Assembly: GCF_014654205.1 (NCBI RefSeq)
Contig: NZ_BNAW01000001.1
Location: forward strand, 372,001-436,000
Source: Amycolatopsis bullii
GTDB taxonomy: Bacteria > Actinomycetota > Actinomycetes > Mycobacteriales > Pseudonocardiaceae
Direction: 5' to 3'
Length of the DNA stretch: 64,000 nucleotides
Part shown: piece by piece, positions 38,318 through 46,634 of the stretch
Numbering within the stretch: the stretch's first letter is position 1
How the letters are laid out: each line of letters starts with the position of its first letter
Made by a program: the position numbers and the translations under genes
Notes under the pieces: model-generated
Told to the model about the DNA's origin: nothing
The model's database searches: none
What the model saw: only the letters and a program-made list of their open reading frames with translations

Positions 38318-38713
38318 CTATGCCTTGAAGGTGTCGGACAGGTCCTGGTCGGTGACCACGGTCTTCGACTGCGCTGCTTTCAGCTTCTTGATGTAGTCCT
38401 GCGCGTACTTGCGCATGGAGTCGTTCTGGGTGAGCAGGGCGATGATCGAATCGGAGCTGGTCGAGGCGAAGTTCCCGCTGGCCGGGTCCTTGCCGGGCGC
38501 CACGGTGCTCAATGCCGCCAGCTCGCGGATCTTCTGCCCGTCCTCGACGATCTTGTCGACCAGGTCTTCCCACTGGCCGATCACCGCGGAGAGCTCTTCG
38601 GGGTCCATCTTGAACTGGCCGCCCTTGCCCCCGCCGCCGTAGACCCGGCCCGGGGTGTCGAAGACGTCGCCCCAGAGAGCCCTCGCCGCCTGCCCGGCCT
38701 CACCGATGATCAC
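38318..38713 (-). CDS. small helical ESX-associated protein, unknown function
   Basis: The 131-residue protein is predicted mostly alpha-helical, with a Gly-rich loop (YGGGGKGGQF) then the helical pair EELSAVIGQWEDLVDKIVEDGQK and SMRKYAQDYIKKLKAAQ. Size and position (first in the operon before DUF3558, PPE-like and EspG genes) suggest a WXG100-like partner, although a strict WXG turn is absent. It starts at GTG 38713. It diverges from acnR. Confidence 0.7.
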   Translation of the reverse strand: MIIGEAGQAARALWGDVFDTPGRVYGGGGKGGQFKMDPEELSAVIGQWEDLVDKIVEDGQKIRELAALSTVAPGKDPASGNFASTSSDSIIALLTQNDSMRKYAQDYIKKLKAAQSKTVVTDQDLSDTFKA

Positions 38714-38844
38714 GACCGCACCTTCCCCTCAGCTCACCCACCGTGATGGGGCAAACCTTAGCCAACCGTCTCACTTCGTGTCAGCGAATCGCCGCAACGT
38801 TCAGACGGTGGGGGTCGGCCGTCGGTTCCCTGCACTCCGGGTCA

Positions 38845-38860
38845 CAGTACGTACGTACGG
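38845..38860. promoter_or_regulatory. acnR box: AcnR-type operator upstream of the AcnR-like gene
   Basis: CAGTACGTACGTACGG matches the AcnR consensus CAGNACNNNCGTACTG at all but one fixed position. It lies about 38 bases before the AcnR-like start codon and 132 bases from the divergent ESX-associated gene, and implies autoregulation. Confidence 0.65.
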
Positions 38861-38897
38861 ATTGCGAGATCCCGGTCCGCGGTGCCAGGATTTCAGG

Positions 38898-39479
38898 ATG
38901 CCACGCGTAAGCCAGGATCACCTCGACGCACGCCGGCGCCAGATCCTCGACGGCTCGCGCGTCTGCTTCGCGCGCTACGGCTACGAAGGTGCCACAGTCC
39001 GGCGCCTCGAGGAAGCCACCGGCCTGTCGCGCGGGGCCATCTTCCACCACTTCCGGGACAAGGAGTCGCTCTTCCTCGCCCTCGCCGAGGACGATGCCCT
39101 CCGGATGGCCGACGTCGTCGCCGAACAGGGCCTCGTCCAGGTCATGCGGGACCTGCTCGCCGGGGGCGACCACCCCGCCGACTGGCTCGGGACGCGCCTC
39201 GAAGTGTCCCGGCGCCTGCGCACCGATCCCGAGTTCCGCGGCCGGTGGGCCGAACGGTCCGAGCAGCTCACCACCGCCACCCGGCTGCGGCTGCTGCGGC
39301 AGCGCGAGGCCGGGAACCTGCGGGACGACGTCGACGTCGACGTCCTCACCGCCTTCCTCGAACTCGTCCTCGAGGGACTCGTCTCGCACCTGGCCATGGG
39401 CCTGCCCGCCGCCGGGCTGGGGCCGGTGCTCGACCTCGTCGAAGAAACCGTGCGCCGGCACCGGCCGAGCCGCGGATGA
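38898..39479 (+). CDS. acnR: TetR family regulator, AcnR-like repressor of aconitase
   Basis: The 193-residue protein opens MPRVSQDHLDARRRQILDG and has the helix-turn-helix TVRRLEEATGLSRGAIFHHF. By memory this is very close to Rv1474c and corynebacterial AcnR. The C-terminal region WLGTRLEVSRRLRTDPEFRGRWAERS also matches. AcnR represses acn and responds to citrate and metals in Corynebacterium. Its DNA site occurs at the acn promoter and before this gene. In the model species the two genes are adjacent; here they are 14.5 kb apart with ergothioneine, peptidase and ESX genes between. Confidence 0.85.
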   Translation: MPRVSQDHLDARRRQILDGSRVCFARYGYEGATVRRLEEATGLSRGAIFHHFRDKESLFLALAEDDALRMADVVAEQGLVQVMRDLLAGGDHPADWLGTRLEVSRRLRTDPEFRGRWAERSEQLTTATRLRLLRQREAGNLRDDVDVDVLTAFLELVLEGLVSHLAMGLPAAGLGPVLDLVEETVRRHRPSRG

Positions 39480-39679
39480 GCGCTCCGACACACCCGGTAC
39501 GCGAGCGGCGAGCGCGAAAGACACGTTAAGATTGTCCGCAATAACCGCAGTACACACCGATTTATCGCTAGGAGTGACCGTTTCGTGCGCGCAGCGCAGT
39601 CACCCGGTGACAGTACCGGGCCGGGTGACCGACCCGGCTGTCCGATAGGTTCATCCCCCGCCACCGAGGCGGGTGCGGA

Positions 39680-41029
39680 ATGATCCAGATCCTGCTCGCC
39701 GTCGCCGGCGTCCTCCTCTTCGTCCTGCTGACGATCGGCACCGGGCTCGCCGTCGCGGCCGAGTTCTCGCTGACCGCGCTGGAACGCAGCACCGTCGAGG
39801 CCAACGTCCGCCAGGTCGGCGACCGCCGCGCGGTGACCGTCCAGAAGGCGCACCGGACGCTCTCCTTCCAGCTCTCCGGCGCCCAGGTCGCGATCACGCT
39901 GACCACGCTGGTCACCGGGTACCTGGCCGAGCCGCTGATCGGCGAGCTCGTCCGGCCGCTGCTCACCGGCCTGGGGCTCCCGGCCGGGTTCGCCGGCGGC
40001 GCGTCGATCGTCATCGCCCTGGTCCTGGCCACGTCGCTGTCGATGATCCTCGGCGAAATGGTGCCGAAGAACCTCGCGATCGCCCGGCCGCTGCCGACCG
40101 CGCGCGCGGTGGCCGGCTACCACTCGCGGTTCTCCGCGCTGTTCCGCTGGCTGATCACGCTGATGAACAACAGCGCGAACTTCCTGGTGCGCAAGTTCGG
40201 CGTCGAGCCGCAGGAAGAGCTGCGGTCCGCGCGCTCGCCGCAGGAACTGGGCTCGATCGTGCGGTCCAGCGCCGAAAGCGGCACGCTCGACACGTCCACC
40301 GCCGAGCTGCTCGACCGCTCGCTGCGGTTCGGCGAGCGCACCGCGGAAGAGCTGATGACCCCGCGGGTGCAGCTCGAATCCCTCGCCATCGATGACACCG
40401 TGGAAGACCTCATCGAGATCTCCCGCCGCACCGGGTTCTCGCGGTTCCCGGTGCACGCCGAGGACCTCGACGACGTCCGCGGCGCCGTGCACGTCAAGCA
40501 GGCCTTCGCGGTGCCCGCCGCCGACCGGGCCGCGGTGCCGATCGGGTCGGTCATGCGGCCGGTGCCGACCGTGCCGGAGTCCCTCCCCGGCGACGACCTG
40601 CTGCTGCGCCTGCGCGACTCGCGCTTCCAGCTGGCCATCGTCGTCGACGAGTACGGCGGCACGGCCGGGCTGGTCACCCTCGAGGACGTCGTCGAGGAGA
40701 TCATCGGCGACGTCCGCGACGAGCACGACGAGCGCGAAGCCCCGGCGTCCCAGCAGGTCGGCACCGACAGCTGGCTGGTGTCCGGGCAGTTGCGCGCCGA
40801 CGAGGTCACCGGGGTCACCGGGTTCCGGATGCCGGACGGCGACTACGAGACCATCGCCGGGCTGATCCTCGAGCGGCTGGGCAAGATCCCCGCCGAGGGC
40901 GACGCCACCGACGTCGACGGCTGGCTGCTCACCGTGACGGTGATGGACAAGCACCGGATCGCCGAGGTCGAGGTCGCCCCGGTCCGCTCGGCGCCGGAAG
41001 CGGCCCCGGAAGCGGAGGTGGCCTCGTGA
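39680..41029 (+). CDS. CNNM/CorC (hemolysin-like) transporter-associated protein
   Basis: The 449-residue protein has a DUF21 (CNNM) membrane domain with four helices (~1-180, motifs GTGLAVAAEFSLTALERS and LGEMVPKNLAIARP). Two CBS domains (~210-330) follow, then a C-terminal CorC_HlyC domain (GTDSWLVSGQLRADEVTG). The family is linked to Mg2+/Co2+ efflux. It starts at ATG with weak ribosome features. It overlaps the second CNNM gene by 4 bases. The homologous pair in M. tuberculosis is Rv1842c/Rv1841c. The 200-base region before it contains a perfect GTCACC-C-GGTGAC palindrome at about 39598-39610 and nothing else notable. Confidence 0.92.
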   Translation: MIQILLAVAGVLLFVLLTIGTGLAVAAEFSLTALERSTVEANVRQVGDRRAVTVQKAHRTLSFQLSGAQVAITLTTLVTGYLAEPLIGELVRPLLTGLGLPAGFAGGASIVIALVLATSLSMILGEMVPKNLAIARPLPTARAVAGYHSRFSALFRWLITLMNNSANFLVRKFGVEPQEELRSARSPQELGSIVRSSAESGTLDTSTAELLDRSLRFGERTAEELMTPRVQLESLAIDDTVEDLIEISRRTGFSRFPVHAEDLDDVRGAVHVKQAFAVPAADRAAVPIGSVMRPVPTVPESLPGDDLLLRLRDSRFQLAIVVDEYGGTAGLVTLEDVVEEIIGDVRDEHDEREAPASQQVGTDSWLVSGQLRADEVTGVTGFRMPDGDYETIAGLILERLGKIPAEGDATDVDGWLLTVTVMDKHRIAEVEVAPVRSAPEAAPEAEVAS

Positions 41030-42069
41030 CCGACTGGCTGAACATCGCCCTGGTCGTGGTGCTGCTGCTGGCCAACGCCTTCTTCGTCGGCGCGGAGTTC
41101 ACGCTGATCTCCTCCCGGCGCGACCGGCTCGAAGCGCTGCTGGAGCAGGGCAAGACGCGCGCGAAGATCGTCATCAACGCGAGCAGGCACGTCTCGCTGA
41201 TGCTCGCCGGGGCGCAGCTGGGCATCACCATCTGCTCGCTGCTGCTCGGCCGGCTCGGCGAGCCCGCCATCGCGCACCGCCTCGCCGCGGGCTTCGACGC
41301 GCTGGGCCTGCCCGAGGCGCTGCTGCACCCGATCTCGTTCGCCATCGCGCTGGCGTTCATCACCGTGGCGCACGTGCTCATCGGCGAGATGGTGCCGAAG
41401 AACCTCGCCATCGCCGAGCCCGAGCGGCTCGCGCTGTGGCTGGTCCCGGCGCACGTCGCCTGGGTGAAGGTGGCCAACCCGTTCATCTGGCTGCTGAACT
41501 TCATCGCCAACTCGCTGCTGCGCGCGTTCCGCGTGGAGCCGAAGGACGAGCTGGAGACGGCCTACACCTCCGACGAGCTGGCCGAGCTGCTCAGCGAGTC
41601 GCGCCGGGAGGGCCTGCTCGACCAGTCCGAGCACCAGCGGCTCGCCCAGACGCTCTCGTCGATGCAGAAGACCGTGGCCGACGTGCTGGTGCCCACCGCC
41701 GAGCTGACCACGCTCCCCTGCGGGCCGACCGTCGGCGACGTGGAGAAGGCCGTGTCGTCCACCGGGTTCTCGCGGTTCCCGGTGTGCACCGACGACGGGC
41801 GGCTGACCGGCTACATCCACGTCAAGGACATCCTCGACCTGGCCGGGCAGGACCCGAAGACGACGGTTCCGGAGTCGAAGACGCGCGCGCTGACCGAACT
41901 GCGTGCCGACGCCCGGCTCGACGTCGCGCTTTCGGCCATGCGCAAGGAACGCAGCCACCTCGCGCGGGCGCTGGACGCGAACGGCAACGCCGTCGGCGTC
42001 GTCGCGCTGGAAGACCTGGTCGAGGAGTACGTGGGCACGGTGCGCGACGGCACCCACGTGGGCGCATGA
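41026..42069 (+). CDS. second CNNM/CBS membrane protein, lacking CorC domain
   Basis: The 347-residue paralogue of the preceding protein has a DUF21 membrane domain (VLLLANAFFVGAEFTLISSRR, IGEMVPKNLAIAEPERLAL) and two CBS domains, ending after the CBS2 motif NAVGVVALEDLVEEYVG. The C-terminal CorC_HlyC domain of the partner is missing. This long/short pairing suggests a heteromeric complex. The GTG start overlaps the upstream stop by 4 bases, and its own 3' end overlaps the next gene as ATGA. Confidence 0.92.
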   Translation: MTDWLNIALVVVLLLANAFFVGAEFTLISSRRDRLEALLEQGKTRAKIVINASRHVSLMLAGAQLGITICSLLLGRLGEPAIAHRLAAGFDALGLPEALLHPISFAIALAFITVAHVLIGEMVPKNLAIAEPERLALWLVPAHVAWVKVANPFIWLLNFIANSLLRAFRVEPKDELETAYTSDELAELLSESRREGLLDQSEHQRLAQTLSSMQKTVADVLVPTAELTTLPCGPTVGDVEKAVSSTGFSRFPVCTDDGRLTGYIHVKDILDLAGQDPKTTVPESKTRALTELRADARLDVALSAMRKERSHLARALDANGNAVGVVALEDLVEEYVGTVRDGTHVGA

Positions 42070-42947
42070 CGGAGGTCGAGGTGCTCGCGGAGCCGGAGTG
42101 GCTGGCCCGCGAGGCGGCGCACGTCTCCCGGATGCGGCGCTGGACCGGCCCGCACCAGGAGCGGCGGTCGCGTGGCGAGAAGCACCCGGTGCTGGACTTC
42201 CTGTTCACCTACTACTCGTACCGGCCGTCGCACCTCGAACGGTGGCAGCCCGGGCCCGGCGTCGCGCTCGCCGGGCCCGCGGCGCGGCGCTTCCTGGACC
42301 GCAAGGGGTACGTCGACACGCCTGACGGAGTGGTGCTGGATCCCGCCGGGTTCGGCGCGGGCAAGGTCCGGACGGCCGAGTTCGTCCTCGGCCTGCTGAC
42401 CGCGACGGCGTCCCGCGCGCCCCGGCTGAGCTGCTTCGGCCTGCACGAGTGGGCGATGGTCTACCGCGAGCCCGCCGACTCGGTGCGGCACGACCAGGTC
42501 CCGCTCCGGCTCGGCTCGGCGGGGACCGACGCGGTCGTGGAGTCGCTGGACATCCGCTGCGGGCACTTCGACGCGTTCCGCTTCTTCACCGCCGACGCGC
42601 GTCCGCTGAACGGGCTGACGCCGTCGAGAGAGACGCAGGTCGCACTCGAGCAGCCGGGGTGTCTGCACGCGAACATGGATCTGTTCAAATGGGCGTACAA
42701 GCTCGACCCGTTCGTGCCGGCGGAGCTCGTGGCGGACTGCTTCGAGCTGGCGGCCGAGATCCGGACGCTGGACATGCGGGCCAGCCCGTACGACCTGGCG
42801 GCGCTGGGCTACCCGCCGGTGCGGATCGAGACCGCGGCGGGCCGGGCCGAATACGCCAGGGCCCAGGCGGAGTTCGCCCGCCGGGCGGCGCCGCTGCGTC
42901 ATCGCCTGATTGCGCATTGCCATCGCCTGGTCAGCGCAGCACCCTGA
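42066..42947 (+). CDS. conserved protein often annotated 3-methyladenine DNA glycosylase
   Basis: The 293-residue protein has the block GEKHPVLDFLFTYYSYRPSHLERWQPG near residues 38-64. Later motifs are LSCFGLHEWAMVYR, DIRCGHFDAFRFFT and GCLHANMDLFKWAYKLDPFVP. Actinobacterial relatives are labelled 3-methyladenine DNA glycosylase in databases as I recall, but no helix-hairpin-helix or AAG fold signature is visible, so the activity is unverified. It is coupled to the CNNM genes by an ATGA overlap. Confidence 0.7.
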   Translation: MTEVEVLAEPEWLAREAAHVSRMRRWTGPHQERRSRGEKHPVLDFLFTYYSYRPSHLERWQPGPGVALAGPAARRFLDRKGYVDTPDGVVLDPAGFGAGKVRTAEFVLGLLTATASRAPRLSCFGLHEWAMVYREPADSVRHDQVPLRLGSAGTDAVVESLDIRCGHFDAFRFFTADARPLNGLTPSRETQVALEQPGCLHANMDLFKWAYKLDPFVPAELVADCFELAAEIRTLDMRASPYDLAALGYPPVRIETAAGRAEYARAQAEFARRAAPLRHRLIAHCHRLVSAAP

Positions 42948-43063
42948 ACACGATCAACTGTGAGTCAGATTATTCTCTCACCGATACTCACCTGTTAGGG
43001 TGATAACGGTTTGGTTGCATAGCAGCGCGTGCTTGACATGCGCTCACCCCGAAAGGATGACGG

Positions 43064-44794
43064 ATGGGGCGACACTACCGGGACGAGGAGCCGGTGCCGC
43101 ACCCTCAGGACCGCACGCCGCGCGTTCCCGCCGAGGGACGCAGCGAGGCGTCCGGTGCCTTCCGCACCCCCGGGCGCAGCTCCATTTCCGACGCGTTCGG
43201 GATCGCCCGGGTCGCGGGCGAGTCCACCGGATCGGTGTTCTTCACGGAAGGGGCGCAGGCACCCGGCTTCCCGCCCCCGGCCGACGGCCCGGCCGCGCGG
43301 CGGGGCGAGGCATCGGGGGCGTACCCGGTCGCCGAGCGCTCGCCGGACGCCCGCCGAGGCGAGACCTCCGGCGCGTACCCCGCCGCAGAACGTTCCTCCG
43401 GCGCCCGCCGGGGTGAGACGTCGGGTTCCTACCCGGCTGCCGAGCGCACCACCGCCACCCGCCGGGGTGAGGCTTCCGGGGCGTACCCGGCCGCCGAACG
43501 GCCCACCGCCACCCGCCAGGGTGAAACCTCGGGTTCCTACCCGACTGCCGAGCGCGCCACCGCCGCCCGCCGAGACGAGACCTCCGCCGACCGCTCCCCC
43601 GCCGCCACCCGCCGCGGCGAGACGTCGGGCTCCTACCCGGTCACGGGCGCCCGCCGCGGCGAGGCCTCCGGCTCGTACCCGGCCGCGGGCCGGGGCGAAT
43701 CCACCGTGACCCGCGCCCCGGGCCGCGGTGAAGCTTCCGGCGCCCACCCGGTGGCGAGCACGGAAGCCACGACCATCCTCTCCACGCAGCCCGGCGAGGC
43801 CCCCGGCGCCGACAGCACCACCCGGTCGCGCCGCCGGCGCGGCGACAGCCCGGCCGCTGACCGCGTCGAAGCGCCTTCCTCCGGCCGGCCCACCCGCGCG
43901 TCCCGCCGGGCGGAAGCCGCCGACCCCGCCGCCGCTTCCCGCTCGCGTCGCAAAGGCGGCCCGGCCCCGGCCGAAGCCGCCGCCGAGCGGACCGAGGTCA
44001 TCACCCGGCCGGACGAAGACGTCAGCGCTTCCCGGACCCTCGACCGCGACGACACCGCCACCCGTCCCGCGGACCGCGGCGACACCACCGGCCCGCAGCG
44101 CGCCGGCCGCGGGGACAGCACCGGCCCGCACCGGGCGGCCCGCAGCGAAGGCACCGGCTCGCACCGGATCGTCGGCAAGAGCGACGCCACCGGTTCGCAC
44201 CGCATCGTCGGGAAGAAGGCGCCGCGCCGCCGGATCGCCGGCTGGCCGATCGCCTGCGCCGTCCTCGCCGTGCTCATCGGGCTCGGCGTCGTCGGCTGGA
44301 ACTGGGCCGACAACGAGCTCAACAGCCGCGCCGAGGCGCAGGCCAACAGCTGCGACGGCGGTACCGCGAACATGCGGATCGTCGTCACCCCGAGCGTGCA
44401 GAAGCCGCTCACCGCCGCGGCCCAGCGGTGGAACCAGGCCGCCACCGTCGTCCACGGGCAGTGCGTGCACGTCGTGATCGAAGCCAAGCCGTCGGCGCAG
44501 GTGCTCGACGCGCTGGTCGGCCGGGCGAAGCTGGACGCCATCGGCGGGCTGCCCGCCGCGTGGCTGCCGGAGTCGTCGTACTGGGTCAGCGAGCTCACCA
44601 CCAAGAAGCCGGAGATGATCGGCTCGCCCGCGCAGTCGGTGGCGAACGCGCGCTCGGCGGACTACCCGTTCATCGGGCTGGCCGGCCCGGGCATCGACGA
44701 CACCGCGCTGCGCGCCGCCCAGACCTTCCGCGAGTACCTGGAGCAGCCGGCCCAGCAGGCCGACTTCGCGGCCGCGGGCATCAAGTCGACCTAG
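43064..44794 (+). CDS. anchored protein with 18-residue repeats and an outer substrate-binding-like domain
   Basis: The 576-residue protein has a long disordered, charged N-terminal region (~1-395) and one TM (WPIACAVLAVLIGLGVVGW, ~403-421). The outer domain of about 150 residues (RIVVTPSVQKPLTAAAQRWNQ onward) resembles the first lobe of a type 2 solute-binding protein. From residue ~78, five or more copies of an 18-residue unit with core RRGE[AT]SG[AS]YPxAER are followed by degenerate copies and a doublet TGSHRIVGK. The expected VWA half seen in related Pseudonocardiales proteins is absent. It starts at ATG with AAAGGATG upstream. Confidence 0.8.
   Translation: MGRHYRDEEPVPHPQDRTPRVPAEGRSEASGAFRTPGRSSISDAFGIARVAGESTGSVFFTEGAQAPGFPPPADGPAARRGEASGAYPVAERSPDARRGETSGAYPAAERSSGARRGETSGSYPAAERTTATRRGEASGAYPAAERPTATRQGETSGSYPTAERATAARRDETSADRSPAATRRGETSGSYPVTGARRGEASGSYPAAGRGESTVTRAPGRGEASGAHPVASTEATTILSTQPGEAPGADSTTRSRRRRGDSPAADRVEAPSSGRPTRASRRAEAADPAAASRSRRKGGPAPAEAAAERTEVITRPDEDVSASRTLDRDDTATRPADRGDTTGPQRAGRGDSTGPHRAARSEGTGSHRIVGKSDATGSHRIVGKKAPRRRIAGWPIACAVLAVLIGLGVVGWNWADNELNSRAEAQANSCDGGTANMRIVVTPSVQKPLTAAAQRWNQAATVVHGQCVHVVIEAKPSAQVLDALVGRAKLDAIGGLPAAWLPESSYWVSELTTKKPEMIGSPAQSVANARSADYPFIGLAGPGIDDTALRAAQTFREYLEQPAQQADFAAAGIKST
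43294..43760. repeat. 54-base coding repeats of the anchored protein
   Basis: Successive 54-base units encode the 18-residue motif, first in register (five units from about 43294) and then shortened or diverged to about 43760. Copies differ at synonymous and nonsynonymous sites. Arg/Glu/Ser/Thr content suggests a phosphorylation-rich or binding tether on the cytoplasmic side. Confidence 0.7.
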
Positions 44795-44850
44795 CCACGC
44801 ACCGTCTGACGTTTCTCGGCCGCGCCCCGGCTCAAGCGGGACCCCCGGTG

Positions 44851-45633
44851 CTAGACGCGCGTGCCGTTGTCGAGTTCGGCCACCACGGCGAGGTCGTCGT
44901 CGGCCAGCTCGAAGTCGAAGATCCCGAAGTTCTCGCGGATTCGGGTGGTGGTGGCCGACGCCGCCACCGCGACCGTGCCGCACTGCAGGTGCCACCGGAG
45001 CACGATCTGGGCCGGGGTCTTGCCGTACTTGGCGGCGAGCGCGGTGACCGTCTCGTCGGACAGCAGCGCCGCGTTCGCGGCCGGGCTGGCGGCGGCCGTC
45101 ACGATGCCGCGCTCGGCGTGGAATTCGCGCAGCGGGAGCTGCTGCAACCACGGGTGCAGCTCGATCTGGTTGACCGACGGCACCGAGCCGGTCGCGTCGA
45201 TGAGCCGGCGCAGCTCGGAGCCGCCGAACCCGGCCACGCCGATCGCGCGGGCCCGCCCGTCGGCACGCAACCGGCCCAGCGCGCGCCAGGTGTCGGTGAA
45301 CGCGCCCTTCGTGCCGTCCAGCAGGCACAGGTCGGCCCGCTCGAGCCCGAGCGCCTCCAGCGCCTGGTCGGCAGCACGGCGGGCGGAATCATAGCCCTGG
45401 GCGGGCACGTGGACGCTGACGAAGAGGTCTTCGCGGGGCACCTCGGCCGCGGCGAGCACCGCGCCCACCGCCGTCTCGGTGCCCGGTGTCGCGTCGATGC
45501 CGCGGTAACCGGTGTCGAGGGCGATGCGGACGGCCCGGCCGGTTTCGGCCGGGGACAGGCCGGCGACGCCGAACAGCAGCTGGGGGATGCGGACTCCGAC
45601 GGACAGGGCGAGCGAAGGCGGGACGGCCATCAA
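44851..45633 (-). CDS. aldo/keto reductase-like protein lacking the catalytic tetrad
   Basis: The 260-residue protein clearly has the AKR barrel: GYRGID, TDTWRALGRLRADGRARAIGVAGFGGSEL, VNQIELHPWLQQ and TPAQIVLRWHLQ. The catalytic sites are altered, however. The Asp-x4-Tyr site reads IDATPGTE with no Tyr, the Lys site reads FVSVHVPAQG, and the His site reads CLLDGTKG. The cofactor motif IPKS is VAAS. It is probably a pseudoenzyme, or one with different chemistry. It starts at GTG; GTG/ATG alternatives are adjacent. It shares the strand with the XRE gene 37 bases upstream. Confidence 0.85.
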   Translation of the reverse strand: MMAVPPSLALSVGVRIPQLLFGVAGLSPAETGRAVRIALDTGYRGIDATPGTETAVGAVLAAAEVPREDLFVSVHVPAQGYDSARRAADQALEALGLERADLCLLDGTKGAFTDTWRALGRLRADGRARAIGVAGFGGSELRRLIDATGSVPSVNQIELHPWLQQLPLREFHAERGIVTAAASPAANAALLSDETVTALAAKYGKTPAQIVLRWHLQCGTVAVAASATTTRIRENFGIFDFELADDDLAVVAELDNGTRV

Positions 45634-45670
45634 CCGGTGATCCTCACTTCGGATGCTGCGCGGACCCCCA

Positions 45671-46474
45671 TCATCCCACCCGGGCGGCCCGCTCGCGCAG
45701 GAACGCCGCGGTCGCCGGGTCGGCCGGGAAGAACGACTCGATCACCAGTTCCGCGACGGTGACGTCCAGCGGCGTGCCGAACGTCGCCACCGTGCTGAAG
45801 AACGTCAGGTCGGTGCCCTCATGCCGGAACCTGAGCGGCACGAAGATGTCACCCGGCCCGGGCACCTCGACCTCCGGCACGGGCTGGTCGCACGGATACC
45901 CGCGCAGCTCCTCCAGGAGCGCGGCGAGGCCCGCGTCCGCGGTCTGGGTCACCTGGCGTCGCAGCCGGCCGAGCAGGTGGGCGCGCCACTCCCCCAGGTT
46001 CCGGATGTGCGGGGCCATGCCGTCGGGGTGCAGGGTGGCGCGCAGCACGTTGGTGGTCAGCTCGGCCGGGATCCCGGCGACGAAGAGGCCGATGGCGGTG
46101 TTGGCCTCGACGAGGTCCCAGTTCCGGTCGACGACGGCGGCCGGGTACGGCTCGTGCCCGGCCAGGAGCTGCCGCACGGCCTGCCGGACGGCGTCCATCC
46201 CCGGATCCCCCAGCGCGGTCTCGGTGTAGGCGGGCGCGTACCCGGCGGCGAGCAGCAGCCGGTTGCGTTCCCGCAGCGGGACGTCGAGGTGCTCGCCGAG
46301 GCGCAGCACCATGTCCCGGCTCGGCTTGGAGCGCCCGGTTTCCACGAAGCTGAGGTGGCGGGTGGAGATTTCCGCCGAGATCGCGAGGTCGAGCTGGCTG
46401 ATCCGGCGCCGGTCGCGCCATTCCCGCAGCAGCTCGCCGACGGGCCGCTGCCGCGCCTGCACCATGGTCGTCAC
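45671..46474 (-). CDS. XRE family regulator with MmyB-like ligand domain
   Basis: The protein is about 267 residues. The helix-turn-helix is at ~12-65 (LREWRDRRRISQLDLAISAEISTRHLSFVETGRSKPSRDMVLRLGEHL). A PAS-like MmyB domain follows (YPAAVVDRNWDLVEANTAIGLFV), proposed in the literature to bind fatty-acid-like ligands. Such regulators usually control a divergent neighbour. Here that is the SnoaL-like gene, and two identical-architecture palindromes lie between them. GTG 46474 or ATG 46465 may start it. Confidence 0.9.
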   Translation of the reverse strand: MTTMVQARQRPVGELLREWRDRRRISQLDLAISAEISTRHLSFVETGRSKPSRDMVLRLGEHLDVPLRERNRLLLAAGYAPAYTETALGDPGMDAVRQAVRQLLAGHEPYPAAVVDRNWDLVEANTAIGLFVAGIPAELTTNVLRATLHPDGMAPHIRNLGEWRAHLLGRLRRQVTQTADAGLAALLEELRGYPCDQPVPEVEVPGPGDIFVPLRFRHEGTDLTFFSTVATFGTPLDVTVAELVIESFFPADPATAAFLRERAARVG

Positions 46475-46505
46475 GCGAGCGACGCTACGGGGACCGCGCA
46501 ACCGC

Positions 46506-46530
46506 GGCCATTACTTCCGGGGTAATGGCC
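46506..46530. promoter_or_regulatory. XRE operator, copy 1
   Basis: GGCCATTAC-N7-GTAATGGCC is a perfect 9-base inverted repeat starting 32 bases upstream of the XRE start and about 105 bases upstream of the SnoaL-like gene. Confidence 0.65.
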
Positions 46531-46533
46531 GGG

Positions 46534-46551
46534 CATTACCTCCCGCGTAAT
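46534..46551. promoter_or_regulatory. XRE operator, copy 2
   Basis: CATTAC-N7-GTAAT repeats the core of copy 1 with the same 7-base spacer. Centre-to-centre distance between the copies is 25 bases, about two and a half helical turns. Confidence 0.6.
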
Positions 46552-46634
46552 CGACGCGCCGCGACCGGCCCGCCAGAGTGGGTTCCAGCGCAGGGACGAC
46601 CGAAACCGTTGTCCCCCAACGAAAGGAACGCTTC

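Noticed and set aside
38898..39479. Treating this TetR as a regulator of the adjacent CNNM genes
   Set aside because: Protein similarity and the two AcnR boxes point to acn; no copy of the box lies before the CNNM gene (only a CAGTAC half-site is seen).
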